Positions 10,546 to 24,224 of a stretch of DNA of 64,000 nt are shown piece by piece (within the stretch, counting starts at the first letter, position 1; the number at the start of each line of letters is the position of its first letter). The notes under the pieces are model-generated. The model did no database searches and was not told the origin of the DNA. It saw only the letters and a list, made by a program, of their open reading frames with translations. A program made the translations under genes and the position numbers. Source of the stretch: Plantago elongata (Eukaryota; Streptophyta; Magnoliopsida; Lamiales; Plantaginaceae); NCBI GenBank assembly GCA_036897095.1, contig JAYMSP010000161.1:1-64000 (forward strand). Reading direction: 5' to 3'.

Positions 10546-13500
10546 TCATATGTGGTACCATTTACGTTTTTCCATGACTTTTACAAGCTCATTGGCCAAT
10601 GATGCGAAGTCTTCAGCTCCATTTCGCAGGTCTTCTGTTCGTCGGCTGATTTTCTGGAAACAGAAAATGTATTATATTTCACATTACAGGGAGCCATAAG
10701 ACACGCACTGGATCGCCAAAAAGATTACAGGTGTACTATGACAAAATTCCACAATTTACCTCAAGTTTTTCTTGGCGTTCAAGAAGCTTGTCTCTTGCTT
10801 GTCCAGCTGCAGATGCGGCATCCTGAAGTGGAAAATCAGACCAAAGAGTCAAAACTCACGAAGAGTTAAAAAACAATTGAATGTGGCAACTTAAAAGGAT
10901 TACCCCAGCTTTTCTGTATTTAGCTACAATTTCTTCCCGAGTTCTGATCTTGGGCTTCATCTCAGTACCACCGTCAAACAATTTTTCTCTGTCAGTTTTC
11001 ATTACTGCAAGACATATGAATAAAACTCTATTAATTATACAAGTTACAAGTCTCCTTCCATGTGACAAAAACAGTCAAATAAAGTGCTTTTCCTGTACCT
11101 TGATCTTTATCACCTAGTACGTGGGTTGAAGTAGATGCTGAAGGCTCAGGCTCATCAATTTCGATGTCATCTGAATAACACATAGCAAAAGGTTCAGGGA
11201 ATTAACAACCACTGTAGGAAGCGCGGAGACGAACAATGGAAGAGGTGGGTGTAAAACCTATATCCAGCTCATCAGCTCCTTCTCCATGTGGGGTGGTTGG
11301 ATCTGGAAATGGATTCCGCATGAATACTTCTTCCAGGTGACTAAAATCAGATATAGAATTCGAGTCGAGATTCAATTTATGTGGATTTTGTCCCTTTAAT
11401 CCTCTTACAATTCCACCTATGATGCCACCAGCGTTAACTCCCTGTAAAAGCACAGCAAAGCAGTTTTACGAAAGTAAGTAAAATTGCAAAGCACCAAGTA
11501 TAAACAACTGAGGAACCAACTGCGTCATCAGTGAGTCAGTGAAACCTGTTTTTTGCTTGAAACAAAATTGGCACTAATTGCAGCTGACGCTGCTGACGCA
11601 AGCACTTCATCATGAAGACTAGGTAGAGACTCAGGAATCCTGGAAAATGTTAACCGGGAGTTCAGGATATGAGAATACTTTGGTCACTTTCGGACCTAGC
11701 CTAGCGTCAGCACTCAGGAAGGATGTAGCAATACGGCATGTAATGAACATGATAAGCGTACCTGAACTCATTTTCTCCGTCTAATATAGAAATAAATGCC
11801 ACCTCAGATCCATTTGCCTGTAAGGAAATGCTCAGTATTCAAAATGATCCACCATCATGGTGCAAATGTAAACAAATGAAAGACAAGGAAAAGCTGAGGA
11901 AGAAATTAAAGTATAAAACATAAAGTTTTGAGTACCACTTGTATGACCACTAAAATCTAGTTTCAAAAGTGGTTTCCAAGAGAATCTGATGGGTGTTTTG
12001 CAAAAGGTGCAGACTGCTGAGTAAAGAATAAAACTGAAGGAATCATCAAGTTGGCTAATTCAAAAAGTGATTCTGGTACATCATTCTTATATATTTAAAA
12101 TCTATAATCAGCTTGCAAACAAAAATTTCAGTGATTCTACGTTCAATTTCATATAATCAGTTGAGAACGGGCATTTAAGCTCTAACTGAATTACAATGTG
12201 TACCACCTCGATTTGGCAGTAATCATTTTGAACAAAATAGATTCAGAAGTATTACCAATGATATGTGCCCATTATCACTATAACTCATCATCCTCTCCAT
12301 GTTAACCTTGAAATTCCACCTCAAGTGTGCTAGCAAGGGGTATTGCTTCACTACTTGTAGATCAGGCAATGATCTGCACATTAAGGGCATTTACATAGAT
12401 TGACCCACAAATTATGTGACTGTAAGGAGTGAAACAATGGAAAATTGCACAAAATCTCTCAATGGTCGTATTTATTCAATTTGTCCCCCAATATTTTGGA
12501 ATTTTCACGGCCAACCTCTTAAGATTTCACTACATTTCCCGCATCAGAAATTACAAACCATTGCCACAAATAACTCATATTGTAACTCAAACGGCGAGGA
12601 TATAGTAACGAAATGGAAAGAAATTTCTGAGTGACAGCGCAATTTGCACATTTAGTTAAAATTAGAGGTCAGCTGTGGGAATTCAAACATTTGGGAAAGA
12701 GATGTTTGTGGGGTGGTTTCTTACATTGGGACAACCTTTGGGATATTGATGCAACTATTTCAAAACGCGGTCATAATATTATAATTTAGAAAGAATCATT
12801 TGTCGCTCCTGTGTAGCCTCTCATAAAGAAAAGACTTGGTTTAAGCTTTTGATATGACATAAGTCCAAAGGAATTCGTGTACCTGATCTCCAGCTCTCCT
12901 GTTTGATAGAATAGAACCAGCCCATAAGTATTTTCACCTTTCAGGAAAACACCAGCCCAACAGCAAGGCTTTACAAGTTCAACTTTATATGTAGATTTGC
13001 TTTCACCCTGAAAAACATATCTCTGTCAGTAAAAATCACAATTCAACATGGAACGAGAAACTGGAGACTTACTTGAACCACAGACTTGGCAGGAAATATA
13101 CATAGTGAATCCTTGCAACAAAGTAGGACAAATGAATCCTTTAAACACTGCGCAAAGGGGGCTTTATCTGAAGAGCGATAATTTGTTTCACACTTTTTCA
13201 TCTCTACAGAAGCATCACCATTTGGGGAAAGCTCGTTTGTTAGGTTGTCATCCTTTGGCAGCTTCTGATCGTTTATAGACTTCGAAGCTGGAATAATTTC
13301 TGAAACAGAAATATACAATAACTAAGAAATATGATCAGAACAAGTAAAAGTTTATATTTCCATTTGACAGAGATTACTACCTATAACATACAGAGCAATT
13401 GCTGGTGATGGCTTTTTCAACTTTGTGGGCCCTGAGCCAATCATGCTACCATTATTCCCATTAAAGACATGGATATTTGCATCCTTGGTTAGCATAAATA

Positions 13501-16500
13501 TGAATTCCTGGGTACTATCTAGAGCTTTTGGTGAAGACTCATTTGTGCTTTTAGTGGACTCATGCATAAAATGTTTGCAGAGCACTGATACCAGTGGGGA
13601 GTCAAGCTTTGTACTAGTGTCGGTTATGAACACAATAGATGATGCTTGCACGTCTAGCACAGCAATCTGAAATGAAGCAGTGGGCATATCAGATAATATG
13701 CTAGTATAGACAGTGAAATGAAAATGCTTCAAGCCCCAGTTACATGAGCCTCAGTTCATGTTGACCCAAAAGGTCAACTCCTGGAGTGATTTATCGAACA
13801 CTATTTATGGAATAACAATTTTATTAAATCCATTATATCACTGATAAATCCATATAAAGTTGGCAAAAATCACAGATTATTAAAAGGAAAGAAAGATGCA
13901 AAGTTGCATAAGAAAGTTACATTCTTTAAGAAAAACCAATACTTGTAATACAGATGATGAATGAATGAAGGAATTTTTACTCTAGGGAATTTTCAATTAA
14001 TTTCACAAGATAGACCAAACTTTGCACACAGGCCCTCAAGAAGAACCCTTGCTCAACCTATGCTAATCCCAATAATAATTATACAATAAATTTGTGCTAT
14101 AAAATTATCAGGCTTGTGTCAGAGATTTCAGAACACAAGCTTAATTAGTATATCTAATAGATTAATTTGGGTTTTGATGTCATAGCTATCAATGTTCCTT
14201 ATTTGTCATAAAGCTGCTTGCCAGAAGGGAGAGTAATTCTCGTTGGGCGTGTCTCAGTGTTACTTAGAGATCGTATCAACAAGAATTTATCATGTATTTC
14301 ATGCTATCTAGTATTAAATGCGAGCACCACTCCACTGTTCCCTCTCATATTCATCTTAGCTGCTGCATTGTTCAATTGTTGGTTGCATAGTTCTGTAAGA
14401 TCAAAAAGAGTTCAATCGCTGCCGAAGCAAACAAGCATTTGCTGCTTTTTTGTTGACAAAATATCCGTACACCAAACTCAGCCTAGTTAAGTACTTAGAG
14501 AATGACACTCGAGGTTAGCTTTCACTCAACTACCAGTTTTCATTTTGTCGACAAAGAAGCGCAGCTCAATTGGTAAGACGCTTCACCTCCAACCAATATG
14601 TCGGGGGTTTGAGTCACCTTAGCCATTTCAAAAAAACAAACCAGTTTTCATTTTGTCAAGATATGAAGTCTTGGCATAAAAACATATAGAAGATTTAACA
14701 CATCGCAGAGCATTCCAAGATCAATGTTCAATAAAACATCCTATAAATTATGTGTGGTAAATTCCTTATATGTTGGTATAATTGGGCCATCTTAAAAGAT
14801 ACAGAGAACTACGGGTAAAATCTGGTTCAAAAGTTGATTGGGGTACTTATCCCATAACAAAAGCTATAGAGTTTATCAACTCAACAATATTTTCCAATAT
14901 TAAGAAGATTACCAAGGTTATATATACTCGTTCAAGCTGAAGAAAGAGAAATATCGAGACTCTGAACCTTTCAAGAAAATTATATCTTCTTAAATGCAGT
15001 TTCTTTCAAAGTTTCTTCAAGAGATATTTCACTTTTTCTATCTTGTAATGTGAATGCACTGAGTATTTAGGAAGTCTCTTTCTTTTAGCAAATCAATTTT
15101 ATTGTGATTTGAGTATCTAAGTTGGTAGGTGATAAATTTTGTGGGTAATCCTTGGCACGATATAACTATATGATCTGCATTGGTATTAGCTTAGGTTAAA
15201 AAAGTGAAAGGGCAAAGGGTTGTTCCTTTGGGTTTGTGTCTGAAGCATGTTCTATCTTGAGAAACTTAGTGGAAAATCATAAGAGTAAAAACTGGAGGAG
15301 GGAACGCAGGCACCGATCATTGCTAAATCAATATAAATGGTATTGACTTACTTTAGTCCTGCATGCATTCATCTTCTACATTAAAAGTTCAGGTTTTGAA
15401 GTAAATTTTTGTATCAGGGTCAATCTGAAATGTTGGTTGAAATATTCCTTGAGACTTTTTTATCTTTCAAAACAAAGCCAGGTCTTTTTTAAGTGAAATT
15501 TGTGTACACACCTAATTCCCCCTCCCTCTTCCCCATTTCTCTTTACACTTCAAGTAAAAAGGGGGAGATAAAGCATTTAAGAACGCAAAAATGATCTTTT
15601 CTCAGTTCAGAGCTACTACAACTCCTTGGGGCTACTTATGGAATTAAATTTCTTTTGGAAACATATTTGGAGAAGTAAATTGCCACCTCGGGTGGCATTT
15701 TTACTTTGGACGGTGACTTTGGGTAAGGTGTTAACCACCGATAATCGATGGCACCGAGCTGTTATGCTTTGGAATGGTGTTTCATGTGTAAATCTAATAG
15801 GGATCCAATTGACCACCTGTTTCTTCATTGTGAGTTAGCACGAATGCTTTGGGATTCTATTTTGGGAAGATGCAAGTTGTCCTGGACCATGTTAAACAAA
15901 GTGATGGGTTTGCTATTGGCGTGGAGAAGGAAATTCAGAGATAAAAATAAAATTCTCCCAGGTTGTTTGGTTTGGAGTAGTATTTAGATTGAAAGGAATA
16001 ATAGATTCTTCAAGGAAGTTTCCAACACGGACTGAAAGATTTTGAAGAATATCTTTGGATTGCTACAGCCCTGGTTTAATGGGGCTGCTGTTATTATCTT
16101 ACCCGACAGTGCTAGCCTTTTTTCTTTCTTTGTCTGCCCTAATGTAGTAAACTTCCCGTGTTACCATCAGTTTTATTCATAAAACCATCTTGATTGCTTT
16201 TCAAAAAAACAAAACAAAAAACGCAACAAGGGTGAATTTGGAATCTCAACATAAATTAGACATATGTATCATGTTTATGGTAAAATTAAAATGATAATAC
16301 TCACCCTAGAACATTCATATCCAACAAGAAGTTTGGAACCAGAGTTTGCAAATTCCAGAGCATGAATTCTGGACTTTTGAAGTTTGAAAACAGCTTGACA
16401 CCGTGGTCCTTGAAGTTCTGGTAAACTGCAAACTGACAAGAATAAAGACTAATTATGGTTTCAATTCTCCATATAAATTCCAACTTGCAATATATAGAGT

Positions 16501-19500
16501 TCCCAATCTTTGAATCAAGAGAATTCATTAAATAACATTTTAGAACTTATTTGCAGAACACAACGTATTTTCAATCAACAAGTGCAACAGGGCATGAATT
16601 GAGGCTTAGCATTATATAGAACTTCCAACTCCAATACATTCTTGAGTTTGTGTTTCGGTTAGTTGAGTTGTGTTCTCCTTTATTTTATTTTTTATTTATT
16701 ATTATTTATTTTTTTAATCTGATGCCTCATATGCTAACACAATATTTAAAGGAGGTATTTGATGGTGCAGTTTAGGTGAGATATCCAATGTTAAACACAA
16801 AATAGTGCTAGTTGGTGCTAAAAGTGATGATATCTTCTCTTCCTATCCCATGTGTAAGTAACCTCAGTTTCTATAGTTTGTTTTCTATTCATATTATGTT
16901 ACCACTTTCCTTAGAAAATTAACCGAGAAACTAGATCTGACATCTGAGTATATTTTACACCACTGATTATAAATCCCTAAAGAAAATATGTTCACATTAT
17001 AATAGCTGTGGGTAAATGGGGACCAAGGTCCACAACTGCAACTAGTTCAAATGAACTTGTTGCTCCATGATCTAAAAACCTAGACCATGATGCATGACAG
17101 CATGTCTTTTATACATCAACTGTATTTGCCTTATCAAGATGGATTAATCCATCGGTGAAGTTATGGAGGGGATACTAAAGAAAGTGTCACAAGAAGTTAC
17201 CTTCTCTATCAGTTTCTGTAACAAAATGGAAGGTTGTGTCATCGCTACTACTGAGGTTGAAAATTTGGACCTGCATGACATCAGACCAAGAAATGCATAA
17301 ATATATTGCAAACAAATATTGAGATCTGAATTTTTAATAATCTGGAAGCACTTCTAACCAGACCACTGTCACATCCAACTGCTAATCTCAACGTGGAGGG
17401 GCATATTTTAATTCTTGTTACGGAACCACTAGAATCGACCAGATTCTCCATGGTATCCTGCGATTCATCAGCAATAAATTACATTTTCACACATACACAT
17501 CCAGGATTTGGTTACATATTAAAGGAAGATAACATTTTTTAAGATCTCACATATGCAGGATAGAAAGGTCTATAGAAGCCTTACCACTGATGGTAAAACA
17601 CAAAGGAGAGAAAATACTGGATAAGTAGCATCCCATATCTGGACTGATCCATCCTGACAGCCCGCTACATACACTCTATGAACCTTGTTATCTTTACCAA
17701 AAGAGAGATGATTACGTATGCCCCCAGTCAAGGGCCACCTTTTATCCCCAGGTAATGCCAAGCTTGTAGCAGCTGTCTAATTAAAAAGGTATGAACAGTC
17801 AGATAGTATGAGGATAACTCAAGAACCACTGGAAGAGATAACTATGACAAAACTCAAAATACCACAAAGTGATCATAGGCACACGTTACCTTGGACGCTC
17901 CCTCCATGTTTCCACGTACACTAAAAATTTCTGCCACGGTCATTAAAGGATCAGCAGTTGGTATGCAAGCAGGAAACTTTACAGCTGAGGTAAGTGCTTC
18001 AATTCCTGGCTGAGATTCTGAGGGAGACAAGCTAGCACTATCATAAATTGTTAACCGCCCAGGATTTGTTAATACAAATAGAGAAGCATTTTTGTCGTTC
18101 CATGTCGCACCAACAGATGGAAGTAAAATCATGTCCGCGAAAGAGCCACTAAGAGTGAGATCCACACGATATGCGCATCTTACTTCTTGCATTCCAGATG
18201 ACCATTCTAAATGCAGGACCTGATCCAAACAGAACATTTTAAACCACGTTTGGCTCAAATACTCTAATGATTTAGACTTCCAGCGAAGATTATTTTATAC
18301 ATTTGATGAGATGTATCAGAAACCAAAAACAACCGGTTCAGATATTACAGAAGTAGGCAGGCATCCATCATTTCTAGAAGGTATGGAATGCAAGTATTTT
18401 TCATGCAGTAATGACCAGATGAGCACAAATGTTGACAAGTTGTGTGGAATTGGTATAAAACTAAGTCTAAGGTTCAACCTATCCACATATATACAGACAG
18501 ATTTCATCAAGGCAGTTTAAAATATGACGATTGTGGGTAACGACCGTCTTCCAGTCTGGTCATTTGAAGGAAAACATAGTTTATTGATGAATCAATAATT
18601 TCTGCTATAGAGAATTTCAGACAGGGTCAGAATGTTATATCAATATTAAAGCTTACCGTAACAACTTCTTCACATCCTATTTCATCACCGCCATATACAA
18701 GTAGTTGACCATCTCCACGATTACGTGATTTACTGTTCCCCAACCAGTGTAATACAATTACAGGGAGCCTCTTATCAGCTGAAGACAACTGTAACTTGAC
18801 AACATTCTGTGACAAACTAGCTTGTTGGTCTTTTTTAGGTGAGGTTTTTGTTGTATGCCAAAATAAAATATCACCGTCTATATATCCAACAGCAAGAATT
18901 GAACCATCAGTTGACGCCCAACAAAGAGCACTGATCTCTTTCTCCTCTATATCATGAACAGGTGCACCATTGGCAATGCTTCTATCTACATCATTTGGAT
19001 GCACATCCTCACCTTTCAACTGAAGGACTTTATCACCTCTAACAACAACAGTATGTGATTCAGAAACATCCCAAAGAATAATAACCCCACTTTCATATGC
19101 AATCAATACCCTGCATGTGTTCAAAGTAGTTTTGGTCAACATGTCATATCATATGCTAATGGAGTGACTATAGCTTTAGTCTGTTGCAGAGTTCACCAGC
19201 TCAATCCAAGTTTAGTGTTATATGTTCAATCTTTTCAGCTAGTTCTATTGTAATGAGTTGGAACAATCTGTTCTGAGGGGTTGTTTGCACACAACAAAAC
19301 TACCATACTGGACAAATGATATCTAACACATTTGAGCCATGGATGCAATAAATAAAAATGAATTAAATATAAAAGCACAAAATGAAGAAAAAACTCGACA
19401 TAGAATTACAAGATTATAAGCATATGAAGTCATAAACGAATGCAGTCATCTGAAATGGGAAAACACATTATAAGGGAGTATGGCATAACTAATGAATTCC

Positions 19501-22500
19501 AAACTTTTGAGTGCCAGCTTGAGAGTTGAGACTATAGGTAAAGCTGCAATAAGATAACTTCAGCTTACGGAATCTACTTATGAAGTTGAATACATGAGAA
19601 CGTTGCTACACGATCTTTCTTGTCTTATGTCTCAATATATATACTATATGCATGCTTCAGTTTTTCCTTTAAACTAATATAGTCAAGGAGAGTCAAATTA
19701 AAGAAAACAAGCATCGGAGACAGAGACAATTTTATCTTGCCTGTTCCCTGAAGAACAAGGCTGAGGAAGAACTCCAACAATTTGTTGATGATTTGAGCTG
19801 GATAACAGAGCTGATGATTCGGAGTGAAAAAACAAAGAGTTAATTTGGTGTTATAATTCCAGTAAACTGAAAATGAATACTCACCAGAAATCAAACTAAA
19901 ACACGATTACTTTGTCCAGTAAGAATTATAGAGCATTTAATCTGCGAGCATCATTTTGAAAGCTTTCATGTGCTAGACTTTTAACTCAAACATGTGATGT
20001 AATGCACTTTTTCCCAAGTCCTAACACAGAAGATCTCAGCCTATCCAGGACAAAGCTTGAAAATGACACGCATAAAGATAGAGGGTTTTAGATAAAATAT
20101 CTCAAACACATTTTAAAAATCACATTCTCATATATAGCCTTGAGCATGAGGAGCTTAGTTGTGTGCATATCCAGGATGAAGCTAAAAAATTGAACATATA
20201 GATATAGGCTGTTGAAGACAAGGAAGCGCAGCTCAGTTGGTAAGACGTTTCACCTCCAACCAATAGGTCAGGGTGTTCAAGTCACCCCTTTCCGTTTCAA
20301 AAATAAAAGGATATAGGCTGTTGAAATAAAACCGTCTAAAACATGCTAAAAATTACACACCTTCCTAAAGAGGCTTGGTCCTTAGCTGTGCAAAATTATA
20401 TTTATGGGTAAATAGTCGTGTGCATTCAGAGTCACATGATAACTTTAAATAGAAACTGTTTTCATGGATTACTCAAGGTAAACATATCTGAGTCATACAA
20501 TCTAAGCTGGCAAGAACCCAACTTGTGCAAGTTGCTTTTTTGTTTGTCATGCAGCTTTAAACTTTGCAGAGCATATGGCCATCTTTATGAGAACTCAAGC
20601 TTGACTTGTGAAATGGAACTTGTAGATGATTCTAATGCATGCCTGAAGAAGTCGCTAAACCTTAACACTCCAACATTATATTTTATTACTGACTATACAA
20701 GAGAAAGAAATAAAACGAAAAATTTAAACATGTGTAAGCCTGTTCTGGAGCAATGTTTTGGTGGGAATATCCACAATACTTGCCAGCTAGAGAATCTGGA
20801 GATAGGTGATAAGGCAGTCGTGAAAGCTTTCCATCTTCGGAATCATACTTTAGAACAGAAATCCAGCCGTATTCATCACCAACATACCTAAAGCAGAAGG
20901 GAAGAAAGGTGTCGCTTAAGAACTTACTGAAGTCAATCTCACAGAGTCATCACATCCAAAAATATATACATTAGTACCAATGTCATACATAAATGAGGAG
21001 CCATGGATTACAGAGATAGCAGTTACATTGGATTCCCAGTGTAAACTGCAAGCTATTGACCGTCTCTCAAGATTCCAAACCTGCAGCAACAAGACTTTTA
21101 ATTAAGTTGGCATTCACATGAAATTAAAATGGTTGTTGAAGCATGCATCATTGTTTCTAGTCCTTGAAGGGAAAATAAGTTGCTTAAGAATGATATAATC
21201 TATTTAAAGCAGGTTACCCTTGATTTCAAATGGTAAAAGTTGACAAAAATGCTATTGTTAACAAATAAGATAAAGATCAAGAAGAAATAACAAATCAAAA
21301 TATAATTGATAATAAGGAACAAATTAAACAAAAATGCATAAAAAGTCTTATTGAACCTAAGAAACCAAATGAGATCTCATTTCTTCCTAAATCTATCGAT
21401 TAGCACACAATTCCACATGTCACATACTACATTCTTATACTATTAATAAATAACTATTTTATATATTTATATATTTATGTCTACTCTATATTTAGTGATA
21501 ATATTATTTCATTTTAGTTCAATGCCTCAATTCATAGAATTCTAATATATTCATAGACTCGAGTTGTCAATTTAACTGGTACAAACTGACAAGCGAAATG
21601 TGAAGCACAAAATGGACCGAAACACATGCAAAATACGAAGAGCAACTCCATCTTCAATCATAGCTCTTAAATATGTGAAATTAGCCAATTACGACTGAAA
21701 AGGGTGGCCGAGTGGTAAGGAACCCGAACTAGCAAGGAAGAGGTGCAGGGATTGAATCCCCGCTAAAGGTGCGAGAGGTGACTTTCTCCTACTGGAATCC
21801 ATTGTTAATAATTAGTTGATGTATGAACAAAAATTAATAGCATGTGATGATGTAATGATATAGTAGAGTCTAAAAATTGTGTGCAACTAAACAAATAAAC
21901 GTCAACATTGCATAACCGCACCAGCCTAGAAACCACAAATAAAACATGTTAACACCGAATTTGAGATATAAGAAATTGAGTTGCAGTTATGGATGGCCAG
22001 GATGCAGAATTTTTTTATTTTTTTTTCAATTATGAACGCAGACTCAGAAGATAGCATACCTGAATGTCATTATTGTTTGTTATGCCAATTAACAGACCTT
22101 GGTTCTGCAGAAACTGCAAACATAAAGACATGGAATAGTCACCTCACAAGTAGAATATGCTTATGGTAAGATATCAATCTATAAGATGATACATCAATGA
22201 CACTCAAATGAAGGCTGCAACCATATATAGAAAGTTCATCTCTATAGCTTTTCATGCAAATGGACCTTCAACACTAAGATACAGGTCAAAATGAAAAATA
22301 ACAAAGATTTAAAAAATATATAAACAAGTTCCTGATTCTGATCCACTTTCTAACAAGGATTATTAAAGAATTTGGTTGACAGCAGAACTTCAAACTTCTC
22401 TACATTCTCCATGTGTATAACTCATAAATGACGAAATTGGTGACTCATGGGCCATGATTTTCAAATAGCAAGCAAACTTCATTCGGTGAGCCTTGAAATT

Positions 22501-24040
22501 AAGAATGACACGGAAAGAAAAAAAGCATCCGTATTAACATAATGACAGGAGTTCCTGTGAACAGCCACAAAATGTTTTTGACATGCATGATAGGAGGAAC
22601 ATTCAGGTGCCTGATGCTAATGAACAAAAACAATAATGAGACCGTATGGACACACGGGTCAGTTTGACTTAAGATAGTTTGCAAAGCAATCTCAGCCTTT
22701 TTCAATAGAAGCTGAAATGACCAAACAAAATGAGATGGTTATCAAGTTTCCACCCTTTTTTTTGGTGCACTACATCAGCAGTTGATGAAACATTTTTAAT
22801 AGTTCGACTGCCTTAATTAGATAAATTATTCCCTCAAAGTGATAAAACTTGAAATTCTGAGATGTCATGTGCCTTAGATACAGTGAAAAGGAAAGCAGTG
22901 TATCCAATGCCAAAGAAGATGGTGTGAAGAGTTTTTGAGAATAGTGTGCTACCTCCAAGTATTTGTACGGCAATAGAGTTGGAGATATCAGAAGGCCTTC
23001 AATGTTTTCACCACCAATCAGCTTGATTCTACCATCCCTGAATAAGTTTGGAATAAGAACTAATAATAAGGTTCAAGATGGTAAAGGATATGTTGCACAT
23101 CACTAGTTAGTAGTTACAGATCCACTATATGAAATGATCCACGATACAGCATCTCATATCATATATCAAAACAAAAATGATGATTGTTAAAAAAAAGAAA
23201 AGTGAAGCAAATATATTTGCACTTTTCAGTAATTCCAGGGAGACCGAGTCCCCGACCATTGCCCCCTTCACTAGCATACAGGTGAAACTAATGATTCGAC
23301 TCCCACATTCATATGCATACGCCTAACACCCACTGAGGGGTGTGCAGTAAAGCAGGAATAAACTTAAGAAGCAGCTGGGATCCGATGGTGCAGTTGAAGT
23401 TAAATGTTTAGGAGGAAAATAGCAGGGTTACTGAGCTAATGAAATCAATATATAGAACATGCAAGTCAAATTGAATCCTCCACAAGCAAAAAGTAAAAAT
23501 GACAACATCATATCTGCCATACGCAATCTTGAATTAAGCAACCATTACAAAATAAATTCTCAAGTTCCAAATCGCTAAATTAATAAAATATACCGGTCCC
23601 AACATTATCAATTTATAGAGTTTTCATAGTCTTACTAGTTTATTCAATTTCCTTAAAATTCACAGAAAACCAAACCTAAATTTTTGGTTAACCGAATACA
23701 AAATTTTAGCAAGTGTAAATGATGATGAAGTAGAGAGGAGACTAACAGAGTTCCGATAGCGAGTAGGCGCTGAATTGGATCAAAAGCGAGAATGGAGGCA
23801 GTATTAGGGACGCCATAGTGTACATTTAACCGGAAATCCAAGTCATCAGAGGTTAACAACTCTTCTTTCCCATGCAGATGCTGCTGCATAGTAGAAGAAA
23901 AATTGTGAATGAGTGATTGATCGAATGAAAGTCAAATGCAAATGGAGCCAAAAATGGTTGATTTCATCATCATCGATTGATTGATTAATTACCTGATGAC
24001 GATGAGCTGCTGCTTTCTGAAAGAGGCGTTTGGCGAACAT
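10546..24040 (-). CDS. Tomosyn-like WD40 / R-SNARE-domain protein (Lgl family)
   Basis: Twenty-four coding exons join in phase into about 1095 aa, close to plant tomosyn-like proteins. Exons: 23993-24040, 23747-23883, 22953-23037, 22060-22113, 20989-21080, 20780-20887, 19741-19797, 18657-19110, 17890-18219, 17585-17776, 17359-17457, 17201-17270, 16305-16432, 13381-13666, 13073-13299, 12883-13007, 12256-12373, 11762-11817, 11546-11639, 11258-11441, 11099-11170, 10904-11004, 10760-10822, 10546-10653. The start [13 protein letters not shown] is typical. WD40-type repeats fill most of the protein ([51 protein letters not shown]). The last three exons form an R-SNARE-like coiled coil ([20 protein letters not shown] is the pattern) with the zero-layer Arg near residue 1065 and no membrane anchor. 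In this family the domain competes with VAMP in SNARE complexes and restrains exocytosis; that role here is inferred. Exon 7 has a GC donor. The exon 6/7 boundary is the least certain. Introns host a LINE stub and three SINEs. Confidence 0.93.
14550..14640 (+). mobile_element. tRNA-derived SINE (type A) in tomosyn intron 13
   Basis: It starts GACAAAGAAGCGCAGCTCAA, with box-B-like GGGGGTTTGAGTCACC and a short A-tail. A perfect 17-bp duplication, CCAGTTTTCATTTTGTC, flanks it at 14533-14549 and 14641-14657. It lies antisense to the host gene. Confidence 0.9.
15600..16220 (+). mobile_element. LINE 3' fragment, antisense in tomosyn intron 13
   Basis: The plus strand reads [20 protein letters not shown], then a zinc-knuckle-like C-x2-C-x8-H-x4-C ([18 protein letters not shown]), then [10 protein letters not shown] with frame breaks, and ends in an A-rich tail (AAAAAAACAAAACAAAAAAC near 16204). 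This is the region after the reverse transcriptase of plant L1 elements. Weak AACGCAA matches at both ends may be a remnant target duplication. It is 5'-truncated and dead. Confidence 0.75.
20217..20309 (+). mobile_element. tRNA-derived SINE (type A) in a tomosyn intron
   Basis: It starts GACAAGGAAGCGCAGCTCAG and carries TTGGTAAGACGTTTCACCTC, AATAGGTCAGGG and an A-rich tail. A perfect 16-bp duplication, GATATAGGCTGTTGAA, flanks it at 20201-20216 and 20310-20325. Confidence 0.9.
21700..21870 (+). mobile_element. tRNA-derived SINE (type B, Ser/Leu-like head)
   Basis: The head GGGTGGCCGAGTGGTAAGG matches a class II tRNA box A, and GCAGGGATTGAATCCCCGC gives box B. The tail contains TAGTAGAGTCTAAAAATT, similar to AGAGTCTAGAAATG in the 4.5-kb copy. 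The distance between boxes and the absence of a foldable acceptor stem argue against a true tRNA gene. It lies in a tomosyn intron; the 3' end is approximate. Confidence 0.65.
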
Positions 24041-24204
24041 AATTTCGTTTCTTTTGGGAACAAATTTCAAATTCAACAAGTAAGAAATATCAGCTAATCA
24101 TGAGTTTCCTCTCAAGTTTGACGCTAGTTCGTATAGAGTCCTCGATTTCTCCTCTTTAAAAATACTCTGTCAGTCTGTCTATGTACTACTCATTACTATG
24201 CATC

Positions 24205-24220
24205 TTTTATTTATATCCTC
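24205..24220 (-). promoter_or_regulatory. Possible TATA box of the tomosyn-like gene
   Basis: The minus strand reads GGATATAAATAAAAG about 165 bp upstream of the start codon at 24040, a suitable place for a plant core promoter with a leader of roughly 135 bp. Sequence match only. Confidence 0.4.
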
Positions 24221-24224
24221 CTCG

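Noticed and set aside
14550-20309. tRNA genes suggested by box A and box B matches
   Set aside because: Target duplications, A-tails and the lack of a foldable acceptor stem show that these and the other matches (4.6, 5.2, 21.7, 40.0, 44.2, 49.6 kb) are tRNA-derived SINEs.
20418-20891. 157-codon plus-strand open frame
   Set aside because: It is the antisense shadow of tomosyn exon 6 and neighbouring intron sequence.
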